Below, piece after piece: positions 1-4,829 of a stretch of 6,378 nt of DNA. Source of the DNA: Actinomycetota bacterium (GTDB taxonomy: Bacteria; Actinomycetota; Actinomycetes; Streptosporangiales; Streptosporangiaceae); assembly GCA_003242605.1 (NCBI GenBank), contig QGUZ01000298.1:1-6378 (forward strand). Direction: 5' to 3'. Each line of letters opens with the position of its first letter. Positions within the stretch are counted from its first letter, which is position 1. The notes under the pieces are model-generated. The model saw nothing but the letters and a program-made list of their open reading frames with translations. It was not told the origin of the DNA and made no database searches. The position numbers were made by a program, and so were the translations under genes.

Positions 1-1320
1 TCCCCCCCTCGTCGACCCCCCCCCGCACACCCCCGCCCCCCCCACCCCGATCGCGCGGGCCACCCCCGCGACCGGCAGCGCGGCCAGCGCGGCGCCGGCC
101 GCCGCCGCGGCGCCGCCCGGCCGCGGGCCGGCGAGCCGGTGGCGGGCGGGCGCGGGCCCGCCGTCCGGCACGTGGCCGCCGCCGGGTACGGCGGCGCCGT
201 CCGGGCCGGCGGGGACGGCGTCGGCGGCGGGCGGCGGGGCCGGTGCAGGGGCGGCGAGCGGCAGCATCGCGAAGAGGCGGAACTCGGTGCCGGACCGGCG
301 GTGGTCGACCAGGCCGCCGAGCGGGGCGACCCGCTCCCGCAGCCCGCGCAGGCCGTGCCCGGGCCGCGGGCCGGGTGTCCCGGCGGGCGCGGCGGGCGCC
401 GGGTTGACGATCTCGATGAGCAGGGCGTCGGCCTCCCACTCGATGGTGACGGTGACCGGCGCGCCGGGGGCGTGCCGGGCGGCGTTGGTGAGCCCTTCCT
501 CCACCACCCGGTAGGCGGCGGCGTCCGCCGCGGCGGGCAGCGGCCGTTCCGCGCCCCGGCGGCGGAGGGTGACCGCCGCGCCCGCCGCGCGGTACTCGCC
601 GACCAGGCCGGGGATCGCGGCGACGCCCCGGCCGGCCGGTTCCTCGTCCGCGGCGCGCAGCGCGCCGACCACCGCGTGCAGCTCGTCCACGGCGTCGCGG
701 GCCGCGGCGGCGAGCCGCCGTACCGCGGCCGCCTGCTCCGGCGGGAGCGGCGCGACCTCGAGGGCGGCGGCCTGGATCGCGACGAGGCCGAGCCGGTGGC
801 CGAGGGAGTCGTGCATGTCCCGGGCGATGCGCAGCCGTTCGCGCAGCCGTTCCCGCTCGGCGAGCAGCTCCCGCTCCCGGCGCAGCCGCCGGTTGCTCGC
901 CGCCAGCGCGGCCACCAGCCGCTCGTGCTGGGCGACGTACCGGCCGACGAGCAGCGGGAGCACCGCGAACACGAGGGAGCACGCGATCAGCGCGCCGGGA
1001 TGCCCGCCGCCGGGCAGCCGGGCGGCGAACGCGGCGACGGTGACGGCGGCGACGGCCGCGGCCCGGCCCCGGGAGCCGACGGCGCGGCCGGTCCGGTAGG
1101 AGATCCACAGCAGCAGGATGAGGCCCGCGCCGCTGAGCACGCCGAGGCCCTGCGCGGCCGCGAACGCGGCGACGGGGGCGCGGCGCTGCCATGCCATGAG
1201 CGCGATCACCGCGGCCGGGTAGGCCACGGCCGCCCACACCGGCGGATCACCCCGGTGCACCGCGAGCAGCAGTACCGCCTCGGCCGCGACCACGACACCG
1301 GCGAGGAGATGTCGGCCCAT
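1..1320 (-). CDS. Sensor histidine kinase, DesK/NarL type (HisKA_3), 3' end outside window
   Basis: Membrane sensor kinase of a two-component system that autophosphorylates on His and passes phosphate to a NarL-type response regulator, probably encoded beyond the left edge. Translating the minus strand from 1320 gives 440 codons with no stop. Residues 1-130 hold several hydrophobic segments (about 5-21, 29-44, 52-75, 87-101, 109-128). Residues 131-165 are an Arg/Glu-rich linker, probably coiled coil. The dimerisation/phosphoacceptor motif is RDMHDSLGHRL, with His170 as the phospho-site and His175 where DesK and NarX have Gln (DxxxQ/H phosphatase motif). The HATPase N-box is EEGLTNAARHA (274-284, Asn279); the G2 box is GHGLRGLRERV (321-331). 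The usual Asp of the G1 box is replaced by VNPAP. The catalytic domain ends near residue 355. An Ala/Pro/Gly-rich tail with a hydrophobic stretch (403-422) follows. Start 1320 is preferred because a TAnnnT box lies 7 nt upstream; an in-frame ATG at 1431 would add 37 Arg/Gly-rich residues. Confidence 0.9.
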   Translation of the reverse strand, partial: MGRHLLAGVVVAAEAVLLLAVHRGDPPVWAAVAYPAAVIALMAWQRRAPVAAFAAAQGLGVLSGAGLILLLWISYRTGRAVGSRGRAAAVAAVTVAAFAARLPGGGHPGALIACSLVFAVLPLLVGRYVAQHERLVAALAASNRRLRRERELLAERERLRERLRIARDMHDSLGHRLGLVAIQAAALEVAPLPPEQAAAVRRLAAAARDAVDELHAVVGALRAADEEPAGRGVAAIPGLVGEYRAAGAAVTLRRRGAERPLPAAADAAAYRVVEEGLTNAARHAPGAPVTVTIEWEADALLIEIVNPAPAAPAGTPGPRPGHGLRGLRERVAPLGGLVDHRRSGTEFRLFAMLPLAAPAPAPPPAADAVPAGPDGAAVPGGGHVPDGGPAPARHRLAGPRPGGAAAAAGAALAALPVAGVARAIGVGGAGVCGGGSTRGG

Positions 1321-1327
1321 GCCCAGC

Positions 1328-1333
1328 AGCGTA
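1328..1333 (-). promoter_or_regulatory. Candidate -10 box for the histidine kinase (leaderless)
   Basis: TACGCT on the minus strand fits the actinobacterial TAnnnT -10 pattern. It ends 7 nt before the ATG at 1320, so transcription would start at or next to the start codon. No Shine-Dalgarno sequence is visible in the intervening GCTGGGC, and no good -35 lies 17-18 nt upstream (GGGCAG or CGGGCA). It closely resembles the start of the divergent ATPase gene. Confidence 0.45.
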
Positions 1334-1540
1334 CGTGCCGCACGCCCGCCCTGCCCGGCCGCACCCGGCCCGCGCGGCCGAGCCCCCGCCGCCACGCCGG
1401 GTCGTCGCCGGGCGCGGCGGGTCAGGGTCATCCCGCGCCCGCCCCGGCGGTTCCGTCCGCGGCCCGGCGGACCGCGGGGAGACACCGGGCCGGACCGGGC
1501 GAGGGCCGCCGCGCACCGGACGGGAGCGGGCGACGGCCGC

Positions 1541-1612
1541 TTTCCCCCGTCCGTTTTCCCGTCCGCTCTCCCCCTCCGCCTTCGCCGACCGCTCTTCGCC
1601 GTCCGCTTCTCG
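1541..1612. other. Pyrimidine-rich tract with repeated CGTCCG
   Basis: The plus strand is strongly C/T-rich over about 70 bases. CGTCCG occurs at 1548-1553, 1560-1565 and 1600-1605; the last two extend to CGTCCGCT and are exactly 40 bases apart. It lies upstream of the exporter dyad. No function can be assigned: it may be a curvature or upstream promoter element, or merely composition. Confidence 0.35.
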
Positions 1613-1626
1613 TGGTGCGCCGTCGA

Positions 1627-1654
1627 CTTTCGTCGCGGATCGCGGCGACGAAAG
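1627..1654. promoter_or_regulatory. Perfect 10-bp inverted repeat, candidate response-regulator operator
   Basis: CTTTCGTCGC (1627-1636) and GCGACGAAAG (1645-1654) are perfect reverse complements separated by 8 bases. The dyad ends 27 bases before the predicted exporter -10 box (1682-1687), so it sits at or just upstream of the -35 position. That is typical for an activator bound as a dimer. NarL-type response regulators often bind such dyads, and a kinase of that class is encoded divergently. A folded RNA role is unlikely if the exporter mRNA is leaderless, because the dyad would not be transcribed from that promoter. Confidence 0.6.
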
Positions 1655-1681
1655 GGGACTGTGCCGGGCGAGCGCGATTCC

Positions 1682-1687
1682 TACCCT
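1682..1687 (+). promoter_or_regulatory. Candidate -10 box for the ABC operon (leaderless)
   Basis: TACCCT matches TAnnnT and ends 7 nt before the ATG at 1695. The intervening GCTCCGC has no Shine-Dalgarno character. The -35 region 17-18 nt upstream (CTGTGC or ACTGTG) is poor, consistent with dependence on an activator at the adjacent dyad. Together these suggest a leaderless transcript. Confidence 0.5.
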
Positions 1688-1694
1688 GCTCCGC

Positions 1695-2396
1695 ATGATC
1701 GAGGTACGTGACCTTGCGAAACGCTACGGGAGCACCGTCGCGGTCGACGGGATCTCGTTCACGGTGCGGCCCGGCGCGGTGACCGGATTCCTCGGCCGGA
1801 ACGGCGCGGGCAAGTCCACCACGATGCGCATGATCCTCGGGCTCATCCGGCCCACCCGCGGCACGGCCCTCGTCTGCGGCCGGCCGTACCGGGAGCTCGC
1901 GGACCCGCTGCGGCGCGTGGGCGCGCTGCTGGAGGCCCGGTCGGCGCACCCGGACCGCACCGCCTACCACCACCTGCTGTGGCTGGCGCGGAGCAACCGC
2001 ATCCCCACGGCGCGGGTGCACGAGGTGCCCGGCATGGCCGGACGGGAGCCCGCGGCCGGCCGCCGCGCGGGCGGGTTCTCGCTCGGCATGGCGCAGCGGC
2101 TCGGCCTCGCCGCGGCGCTGCTCGGCGACCCGGAGGTGCTCGTGCTCGACGAGCCGATGAACGGCCTCGACCCGGACGGCATCCGGTGGCTGCGCGGCCT
2201 GCTGCGGGACTACGCGGCGCAGGGTCGCACCGTGTTCGTGTCCAGCCACCTGATGGGCGAGGTGGCGCAGACCGCCGACCGGGTCATCGTGATCGACGGC
2301 GGGCGGCTGGTCGCCGACACCACGGTGGCCGAGCTGACCGCCGGCGGCTCGCTGGAGGACGCGTTCTTCCGGCTCACCGAGGGGAGGCGGGAATGA
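1695..2396 (+). CDS. ABC transporter ATP-binding protein (ABC-2 exporter type)
   Basis: Cytoplasmic ATPase subunit, 233 aa, that powers an exporter with the permease encoded next to it. Motifs in order: Walker A GRNGAGKST (34-42); GALLEA at the Q-loop (76-81), with Glu where Gln is usual; ABC signature GFSLGMAQR (127-135), a common variant of LSGGQ in this subfamily; Walker B VLVLDEP (148-154); D-loop NGLDP (156-160); H-loop SSH (183-185). The ending LEDAFFRLTEG is typical of the DrrA/CcmA-like family, though the protein is shorter than the roughly 300 aa of many members. Start 1695 is chosen because MIEVRDLAKRYG is the normal N-terminus; the frame stays open upstream but reads as low-complexity. 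Residues 111-118 (VPGMAGRE) have Pro and Gly where relatives usually carry a leucine-rich helix. The substrate is unknown; a peptide or antibiotic, or a role in envelope-stress resistance, are possibilities. Confidence 0.94.
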   Translation: MIEVRDLAKRYGSTVAVDGISFTVRPGAVTGFLGRNGAGKSTTMRMILGLIRPTRGTALVCGRPYRELADPLRRVGALLEARSAHPDRTAYHHLLWLARSNRIPTARVHEVPGMAGREPAAGRRAGGFSLGMAQRLGLAAALLGDPEVLVLDEPMNGLDPDGIRWLRGLLRDYAAQGRTVFVSSHLMGEVAQTADRVIVIDGGRLVADTTVAELTAGGSLEDAFFRLTEGRRE

Positions 2397-3157
2397 GCGT
2401 GGCCGCGGCCGCTCGCGCGGAGTGGGTCAAGATCCGCACCCTGCGGTCGACCGTGGGGGCGCTGCTGCCGGTGGTCGTGGTCGGCGTCGGGCTCGCCCAC
2501 CTCGCGGGGACCTCGATGCGCGACGCGCGGGCGGACGGGCCGCCGCTCGATCCGCTGTTCCCGGCGTTCTACGGCCTCACCCTCGCCCAGCTCGGCGTGG
2601 TGGTGTTCGCGGTGCTCACCATCGGCTCCGAGTACGGCACGGGCACGATCGCCCCCGCGCTGCTCGCGACGCCGCGGCGCGGCGTGTTCTACGCGGGCAA
2701 GGCGATCGCCGCCACGCTCGCCGCGGCGGCGGTCGCGCTGGTCACCGTGCCGGGGGCGTTCGCCGCCGCCCAGGCCGCGCTCGGCCCGAAGGGGGTGGGC
2801 GTGACCGCCGAGGGGGTGCCGGAGGCGTTGGTGGGCGCGTTCCTGTTCCTGACGCTGATGTGCCCGTTCGCGCTCGGTGTGGCCACGATGCTGCGCAGCA
2901 CGGTGCGCGCGCTCGCCATCCTGCTGCCGGTGTTCTTCCTCGGCTCCCAGGGCATCGCGAACGTGCCCGCGCTCAAGCCGGTGCTGCAGTACATGCCGGA
3001 CCAGGTCGCCTGGGTGATCATGCACCTGACCGGCCCGCCGGGTGATCCCCGGTTCGCCCGCGACTACGGCCCGTGGGAGGGTGTCGGCCTGCTCGTGCTG
3101 TGGACGGCGGCCGCGCTCGCCGGCGGCTACCTGGTGCTGCGGCGCGCCGACGTCTGA
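2393..3157 (+). CDS. ABC-2 family transporter permease
   Basis: Integral membrane subunit, 254 aa, partner of the preceding ATPase. Its ATG overlaps the ATPase stop (ATGA, 2393-2396), indicating translational coupling; the GGGAGGCGGGA just before it serves as ribosome binding site. The N-terminus, AEWVKIRTLRST, is the cytoplasmic amphipathic lead-in typical of actinobacterial ABC-2 permeases. Six hydrophobic segments are visible at about 20-38, 58-77, 101-128, 145-166, 172-190 and 229-249. After the second comes the family hallmark IGSEYGTGTIAPAL (77-90). The C-terminus is short and cytoplasmic (LRRADV). Two such permeases, or one homodimer, with two ATPases would form the exporter. The substrate cannot be told from the sequence. 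Confidence 0.92.
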   Translation: MSVAAAARAEWVKIRTLRSTVGALLPVVVVGVGLAHLAGTSMRDARADGPPLDPLFPAFYGLTLAQLGVVVFAVLTIGSEYGTGTIAPALLATPRRGVFYAGKAIAATLAAAAVALVTVPGAFAAAQAALGPKGVGVTAEGVPEALVGAFLFLTLMCPFALGVATMLRSTVRALAILLPVFFLGSQGIANVPALKPVLQYMPDQVAWVIMHLTGPPGDPRFARDYGPWEGVGLLVLWTAAALAGGYLVLRRADV

Positions 3158-3164
3158 CGCGCGG

Positions 3165-3192
3165 CGCCCGGGCCACGCGGCGCTACCGGGCG
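3165..3192. terminator. Possible GC-rich hairpin between convergent genes
   Basis: CGCCCGG (3165-3171) and CCGGGCG (3186-3192) form a perfect 7-bp stem with a 14-nt loop between the permease stop (3155-3157) and the end of the minus-strand 88-aa gene, overlapping that stop codon. It has no T-tract on either strand, so a bidirectional terminator role is only a guess. Confidence 0.25.
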
Positions 3193-3449
3193 GCGGGGAG
3201 GGCGGCGAGCAGGTAGGCGAGCCGGGCGGCCGCCCCCTCGATGTCGTCCACCGAGCCGAGCCGGTACCCCCAGGAGGTGACGAACTCGCCGTCGGCGTTG
3301 CACGCCACCTCCTCGGAGAGCCGCTCGCTGAACCGGTTGCGGACGTGCACGTAGGGGGGCGTCGCGTACTTCACCCGGACCGACAGGTCAATGTGATTCC
3401 GCGTGGCCTGGGCGAAGCGCTCAAGGCAGGACATGATGTCCAGCGTCAT
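3183..3449 (-). CDS. Small hypothetical protein (88 aa) of the DUF5753-regulator cassette
   Basis: I do not recognise a named domain. The start at 3449 is well supported by CGGAGGTAAGC directly before the ATG, a near-perfect Shine-Dalgarno sequence. The protein is soluble with no signal peptide or membrane segment. The N-terminal third (MTLDIMSCLERFAQATRNH) looks helical. The middle, VRVKYATPPYVHVRN, looks like beta strands. Then come LSEEVAC and GEFVTSWGYRLG, followed by a C-terminal helix (DDIEGAAARLAYLLAALP). The pattern 'LSE-x-V-x-C ... W-G-x-R/I ... DD' resembles small actinobacterial proteins found beside XRE/DUF5753 regulators, from memory. It lacks the WxKSSYS motif of DUF397, the usual small partner in BldB/WhiJ/Scr1 loci. 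It is the last gene of the cassette, 74 nt after the regulator stop, with dyads in that gap. It may be a partner or antagonist of the regulator; this is inference. Confidence 0.8.
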   Translation of the reverse strand: MTLDIMSCLERFAQATRNHIDLSVRVKYATPPYVHVRNRFSERLSEEVACNADGEFVTSWGYRLGSVDDIEGAAARLAYLLAALPAAR

Positions 3450-3484
3450 GCTTACCTCCGCAAGCCGCTCCCGGGGGCAAAGGA

Positions 3485-3497
3485 TTGCATGATGCAA
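3485..3497. repeat. Inverted repeat TTGCAT-G-ATGCAA
   Basis: A perfect 13-bp dyad, TTGCAT / ATGCAA around one base, 35 nt upstream of the 88-aa gene start in the gap after the regulator gene. It shares TTGC/GCAA half-sites with dyads upstream of the cassette. It is a candidate operator. Confidence 0.45.
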
Positions 3498-3504
3498 AGG
3501 TTTT

Positions 3505-3520
3505 CGGCAAGCAATTGCCG
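3505..3520. repeat. Inverted repeat CGGCAA-N4-TTGCCG
   Basis: A perfect 6-bp dyad with a 4-base centre starting 3 nt after the regulator stop codon. It contains the palindrome GCAATTGC (3511-3518), also found at 4678-4685. In the transcript it could fold into a small hairpin (UUGC loop) between regulator and 88-aa cistrons, acting as an attenuator or processing site; as DNA it could be an operator. Confidence 0.4.
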
Positions 3521-3523
3521 GAA

Positions 3524-4375
3524 TCAACCCGCCGATTGTTTCGCATATTGGTCGAGGGCCCGGATGATGACGGCACGCGCCGCATCGCCGTACACGGCGA
3601 CCTCGCGGTACTCCTCGAAGTTCTTGATGTAGAACTCCACGTCGTCCGGGCTTTTCAGGATGAGCTCCTTGGTCCGGGTCGCCGCGACGACCATGCGCTG
3701 GTCGTAGATCCAGTACCCGTTGAGCGGCGCGGAGGGCAGCTGCGCCTCGAACGGCAGCACCCCGAACTCGACGTTGGGCAGCGAGGTCACCGCGAGCAGC
3801 CGGTCGAGCTGGCCGCGCATCACCTCGGGCGGCGCGAGCCGGTAGTGCAGCACCGCCTCCGGCATGATGAAGTGGAACGTGCGCTCGGGGTCGTACAGCA
3901 CCTCCTGGCGCTGCATGCGCACCCGGATCGCCGAGTCGATCTCGTCGGCGCCGCCGTACATGCGCCGCACCTTGGTGAAGATGTGCCGGGCGTACTCGGA
4001 GGTCTGCAGCAGGCCGATGACGATGCCCGGCTCGAACACCCGGAACACCCGGGTGCCCAGCTCCAGGTCGCGGAAGTTCTCCTGGCTCGCGGTGAGCCCG
4101 CCCCGGTGCCGCTGCCGCCACGAGTTGTACTGCTCGTCCATGGTGGCCATGACCGCGAGCAGCTCCTCCATGACGTCGGGGGCGGCGCCGACCGCCTGCC
4201 CCCACGCCAGGACATCGTTCTCGCTCGCGGTCTGCCGGGCGTTCTCGATGCGGGAGACCTTGGACGGCTGCCAGCCGAGCCGCGCCGCGAGTTGTTTGCC
4301 GGACAGCTTCGCGTCCTCACGCAGTTGCCGTAACCGCGCGCCCAGCTCGATGCGGGCCTGCTGAAAGCCGCTCAC
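3524..4375 (-). CDS. XRE-family transcriptional regulator with DUF5753 domain (Scr1/WhiJ-like)
   Basis: DNA-binding regulator of 283 aa, the usual length for this family. Residues 8-66 form a Cro/C1-type helix-turn-helix: LGARLRQLREDAKLSGKQLA, then ARLGWQPSKVSRIENARQ, with the recognition helix around 36-46. Residues 95-272 match DUF5753, recognisable from EPGIVIGLLQTSEYAR (115-130), IRVRMQRQEVL (150-160), LPNVEFGVLPFEA (199-211) and DVEFYIKNFEEYREVAVYGDAAR (245-267, split here only for description). Such proteins are often called antitoxin-like regulators and sit with small partner proteins; WhiJ of Streptomyces is a known relative that controls development. Start: GTG at 4375, preceded by GGGGAGGTGGGC, a strong ribosome binding site; the frame is open to 4444 but that extension runs through the ribosome binding site. 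Residue 15 is encoded by TTA, rare in GC-rich actinomycetes. The last codons are unusually A/T-rich (CAA TAT, AAA CAA TCG). Flanking dyads suggest autoregulation. Confidence 0.93.
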   Translation of the reverse strand: MSGFQQARIELGARLRQLREDAKLSGKQLAARLGWQPSKVSRIENARQTASENDVLAWGQAVGAAPDVMEELLAVMATMDEQYNSWRQRHRGGLTASQENFRDLELGTRVFRVFEPGIVIGLLQTSEYARHIFTKVRRMYGGADEIDSAIRVRMQRQEVLYDPERTFHFIMPEAVLHYRLAPPEVMRGQLDRLLAVTSLPNVEFGVLPFEAQLPSAPLNGYWIYDQRMVVAATRTKELILKSPDDVEFYIKNFEEYREVAVYGDAARAVIIRALDQYAKQSAG

Positions 4376-4377
4376 GC

Positions 4378-4387
4378 CCACCTCCCC
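4378..4387 (-). promoter_or_regulatory. Ribosome binding site that fixes the GTG start of the regulator
   Basis: On the minus strand GGGGAGGTG lies immediately upstream of GGC-GTG. The GGAGG core is about 6 nt from the GTG at 4375. No ATG lies nearby downstream in frame, and the resulting protein begins just before the helix-turn-helix, as in relatives. Confidence 0.7.
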
Positions 4388-4450
4388 GGAACCGCTTGGC
4401 AGCGTAATCGCCGTGCGCGGCCGGGGCCATAGGGAACTCCCCAAAGATGA

Positions 4451-4657
4451 TCAGCCAAGGACCTTGCGCGCGACGTCCACCAGCAGCTCCCGCGGCACCT
4501 CGACGGCGGTCTCGCCGTCGAGCACGTGCCGCAGGTCCGCGAGCGCCTCGGGGTCCACCACCTGCATCCCCTGGACGACGATCGTCCCCCGATCGGTCTC
4601 GTAGAGCGAGGGGCAGGCGCCGGCCTCGGAGGTGGACCCCAGGAATCGCAACCGCAT
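4451..4657 (-). CDS. Small hypothetical protein (68 aa), first gene of the DUF5753 cassette
   Basis: No named domain can be assigned with certainty. The sequence MRLRFLGSTSEAGACPSLYE followed by TDRGTIVVQGMQVVDPEALA resembles, from memory, a widespread 60-70 aa actinobacterial family ('CPTLYxTDRGTYVVQGWKVxDPEAL...') encoded beside XRE/DUF5753 regulators and DUF6879 proteins. The protein looks compact: beta strands at 2-6, 16-20, 24-34, then a helix (36-46) and a final strand and helix (50-66). It has no signal peptide or membrane segment, and Cys15 is its only cysteine. The start at 4657 has AGAGGGG about 6 nt upstream. It lies 75 nt before the regulator start on the same strand and downstream of the dyad-rich promoter region, so it is probably the first cistron of the operon. 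Its role, perhaps binding or modulating the regulator, is inference. Confidence 0.85.
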   Translation of the reverse strand: MRLRFLGSTSEAGACPSLYETDRGTIVVQGMQVVDPEALADLRHVLDGETAVEVPRELLVDVARKVLG

Positions 4658-4673
4658 GGCAACCCCTCTCTAC

Positions 4674-4696
4674 TACTGCAATTGCGCGCAATAGTA
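4674..4696. promoter_or_regulatory. Dyad over a candidate -10 box of the cassette promoter
   Basis: ATTGCG/CGCAAT (4681-4692) is a perfect 12-bp palindrome. The symmetry continues outward as TACT (4674-4677) and AGTA (4693-4696) if the three bases GCA at 4678-4680 are bulged. On the minus strand the right part reads TACTAT (4696-4691), a good TAnnnT -10, which would place transcription start near 4684, about 27 nt before the ATG at 4657. It overlaps GCAATTGC (4678-4685). Protein binding here would block the promoter, which suits autorepression. Confidence 0.5.
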
Positions 4697-4720
4697 CTGG
4701 AGTCGCCGGAGAAAGTTCCT

Positions 4721-4748
4721 GAATGTCAAGAATCGTTCTTGATCATTC
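4721..4748. promoter_or_regulatory. Long inverted repeat upstream of the 68-aa gene
   Basis: TCAAGAA-TCG-TTCTTGA (4726-4742) is perfect. With one extra base (T4743) the arms extend to GAATG (4721-4725) and CATTC (4744-4748), making 12-bp arms. The A/T content stands out against the surroundings. The minus strand of the dyad carries TTGACA (4729-4724), a consensus -35, but it is 27 nt from TACTAT, too far for one standard promoter. The dyad could be an operator of the cassette. No U-run follows it, so a terminator for the upstream oxidoreductase gene is less likely. Confidence 0.5.
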
Positions 4749-4799
4749 TCTTCACTCCCGGTGGACGCCGATTGCACGGTTACCCCACCCCGCTCCCGC

Positions 4800-4815
4800 C
4801 CGCGGGTCCCCGCGG
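4800..4815. terminator. Possible GC-rich hairpin after the oxidoreductase gene
   Basis: CCGCGGG (4800-4806) and CCCGCGG (4809-4815) are perfect reverse complements with only two bases between them, so a folded RNA would lose the inner pair and have a 4-nt loop. It starts 15 nt after the stop codon of the oxidoreductase gene in the direction of its transcription. No U-run follows. It may be a U-less actinobacterial terminator or just composition. Confidence 0.3.
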
Positions 4816-4829
4816 TCACCGGCCGCGCG

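Larger units (their letters stand above)
1321..1694. promoter_or_regulatory. Divergent intergenic/control region between kinase and ABC exporter
   Basis: No convincing gene lies in these 374 bases. Frames that stay open here are Arg/Pro/Gly-rich and look like the low-complexity translation expected of GC-rich DNA. The region must hold both divergent promoters. From left to right it contains the kinase -10 box next to its start codon, a GC-rich stretch without visible motifs (about 1335-1535), a C/T-rich tract (about 1541-1610), a perfect inverted repeat (1627-1654) and the exporter -10 box at 1682-1687. Confidence 0.7.

Noticed and set aside
1321..1431. Upstream in-frame ATG at 1431 as the kinase start
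   Set aside because: It would add 37 Arg/Gly-rich residues before the first membrane segment and has no Shine-Dalgarno sequence. The ATG at 1320 has a well-placed -10 box. It cannot be fully excluded.
1247..1696. Minus-strand open frame filling the divergent intergenic region
   Set aside because: It is low-complexity, overlaps the kinase start in another frame, and has no ribosome binding site. The dyad and promoter elements explain the region better.
139..1698. Long plus-strand open frame (519 codons) across the kinase gene
   Set aside because: It translates to Gly/Arg/Pro-rich low complexity with no motif. The opposite strand encodes a kinase with the expected H- and N-boxes. Long antisense frames are usual at this GC content.
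1428..2249. Minus-strand open frame antisense to the ATPase
   Set aside because: Its product is His/Arg/Pro-rich without domain features, while the plus strand has all ABC ATPase motifs.
3485..4333. Plus-strand open frame antisense to the DUF5753 regulator
   Set aside because: It is His/Arg/Val-rich without any recognisable motif, and is a shadow of the regulator gene.
4691..4729. TTGACA (4729-4724, minus) paired with TACTAT (4696-4691) as one promoter
   Set aside because: The spacing is 27 nt, far from 16-19. The two may belong to different promoters, or TTGACA may be incidental to the dyad.
3530..4774. CGCCGATTG at 3530-3538 and 4766-4774 as direct repeats bounding a mobile cassette
   Set aside because: It is only 9 bp, the first copy overlaps the end of the regulator gene and lies inside the cassette, and there is no recombinase nearby.
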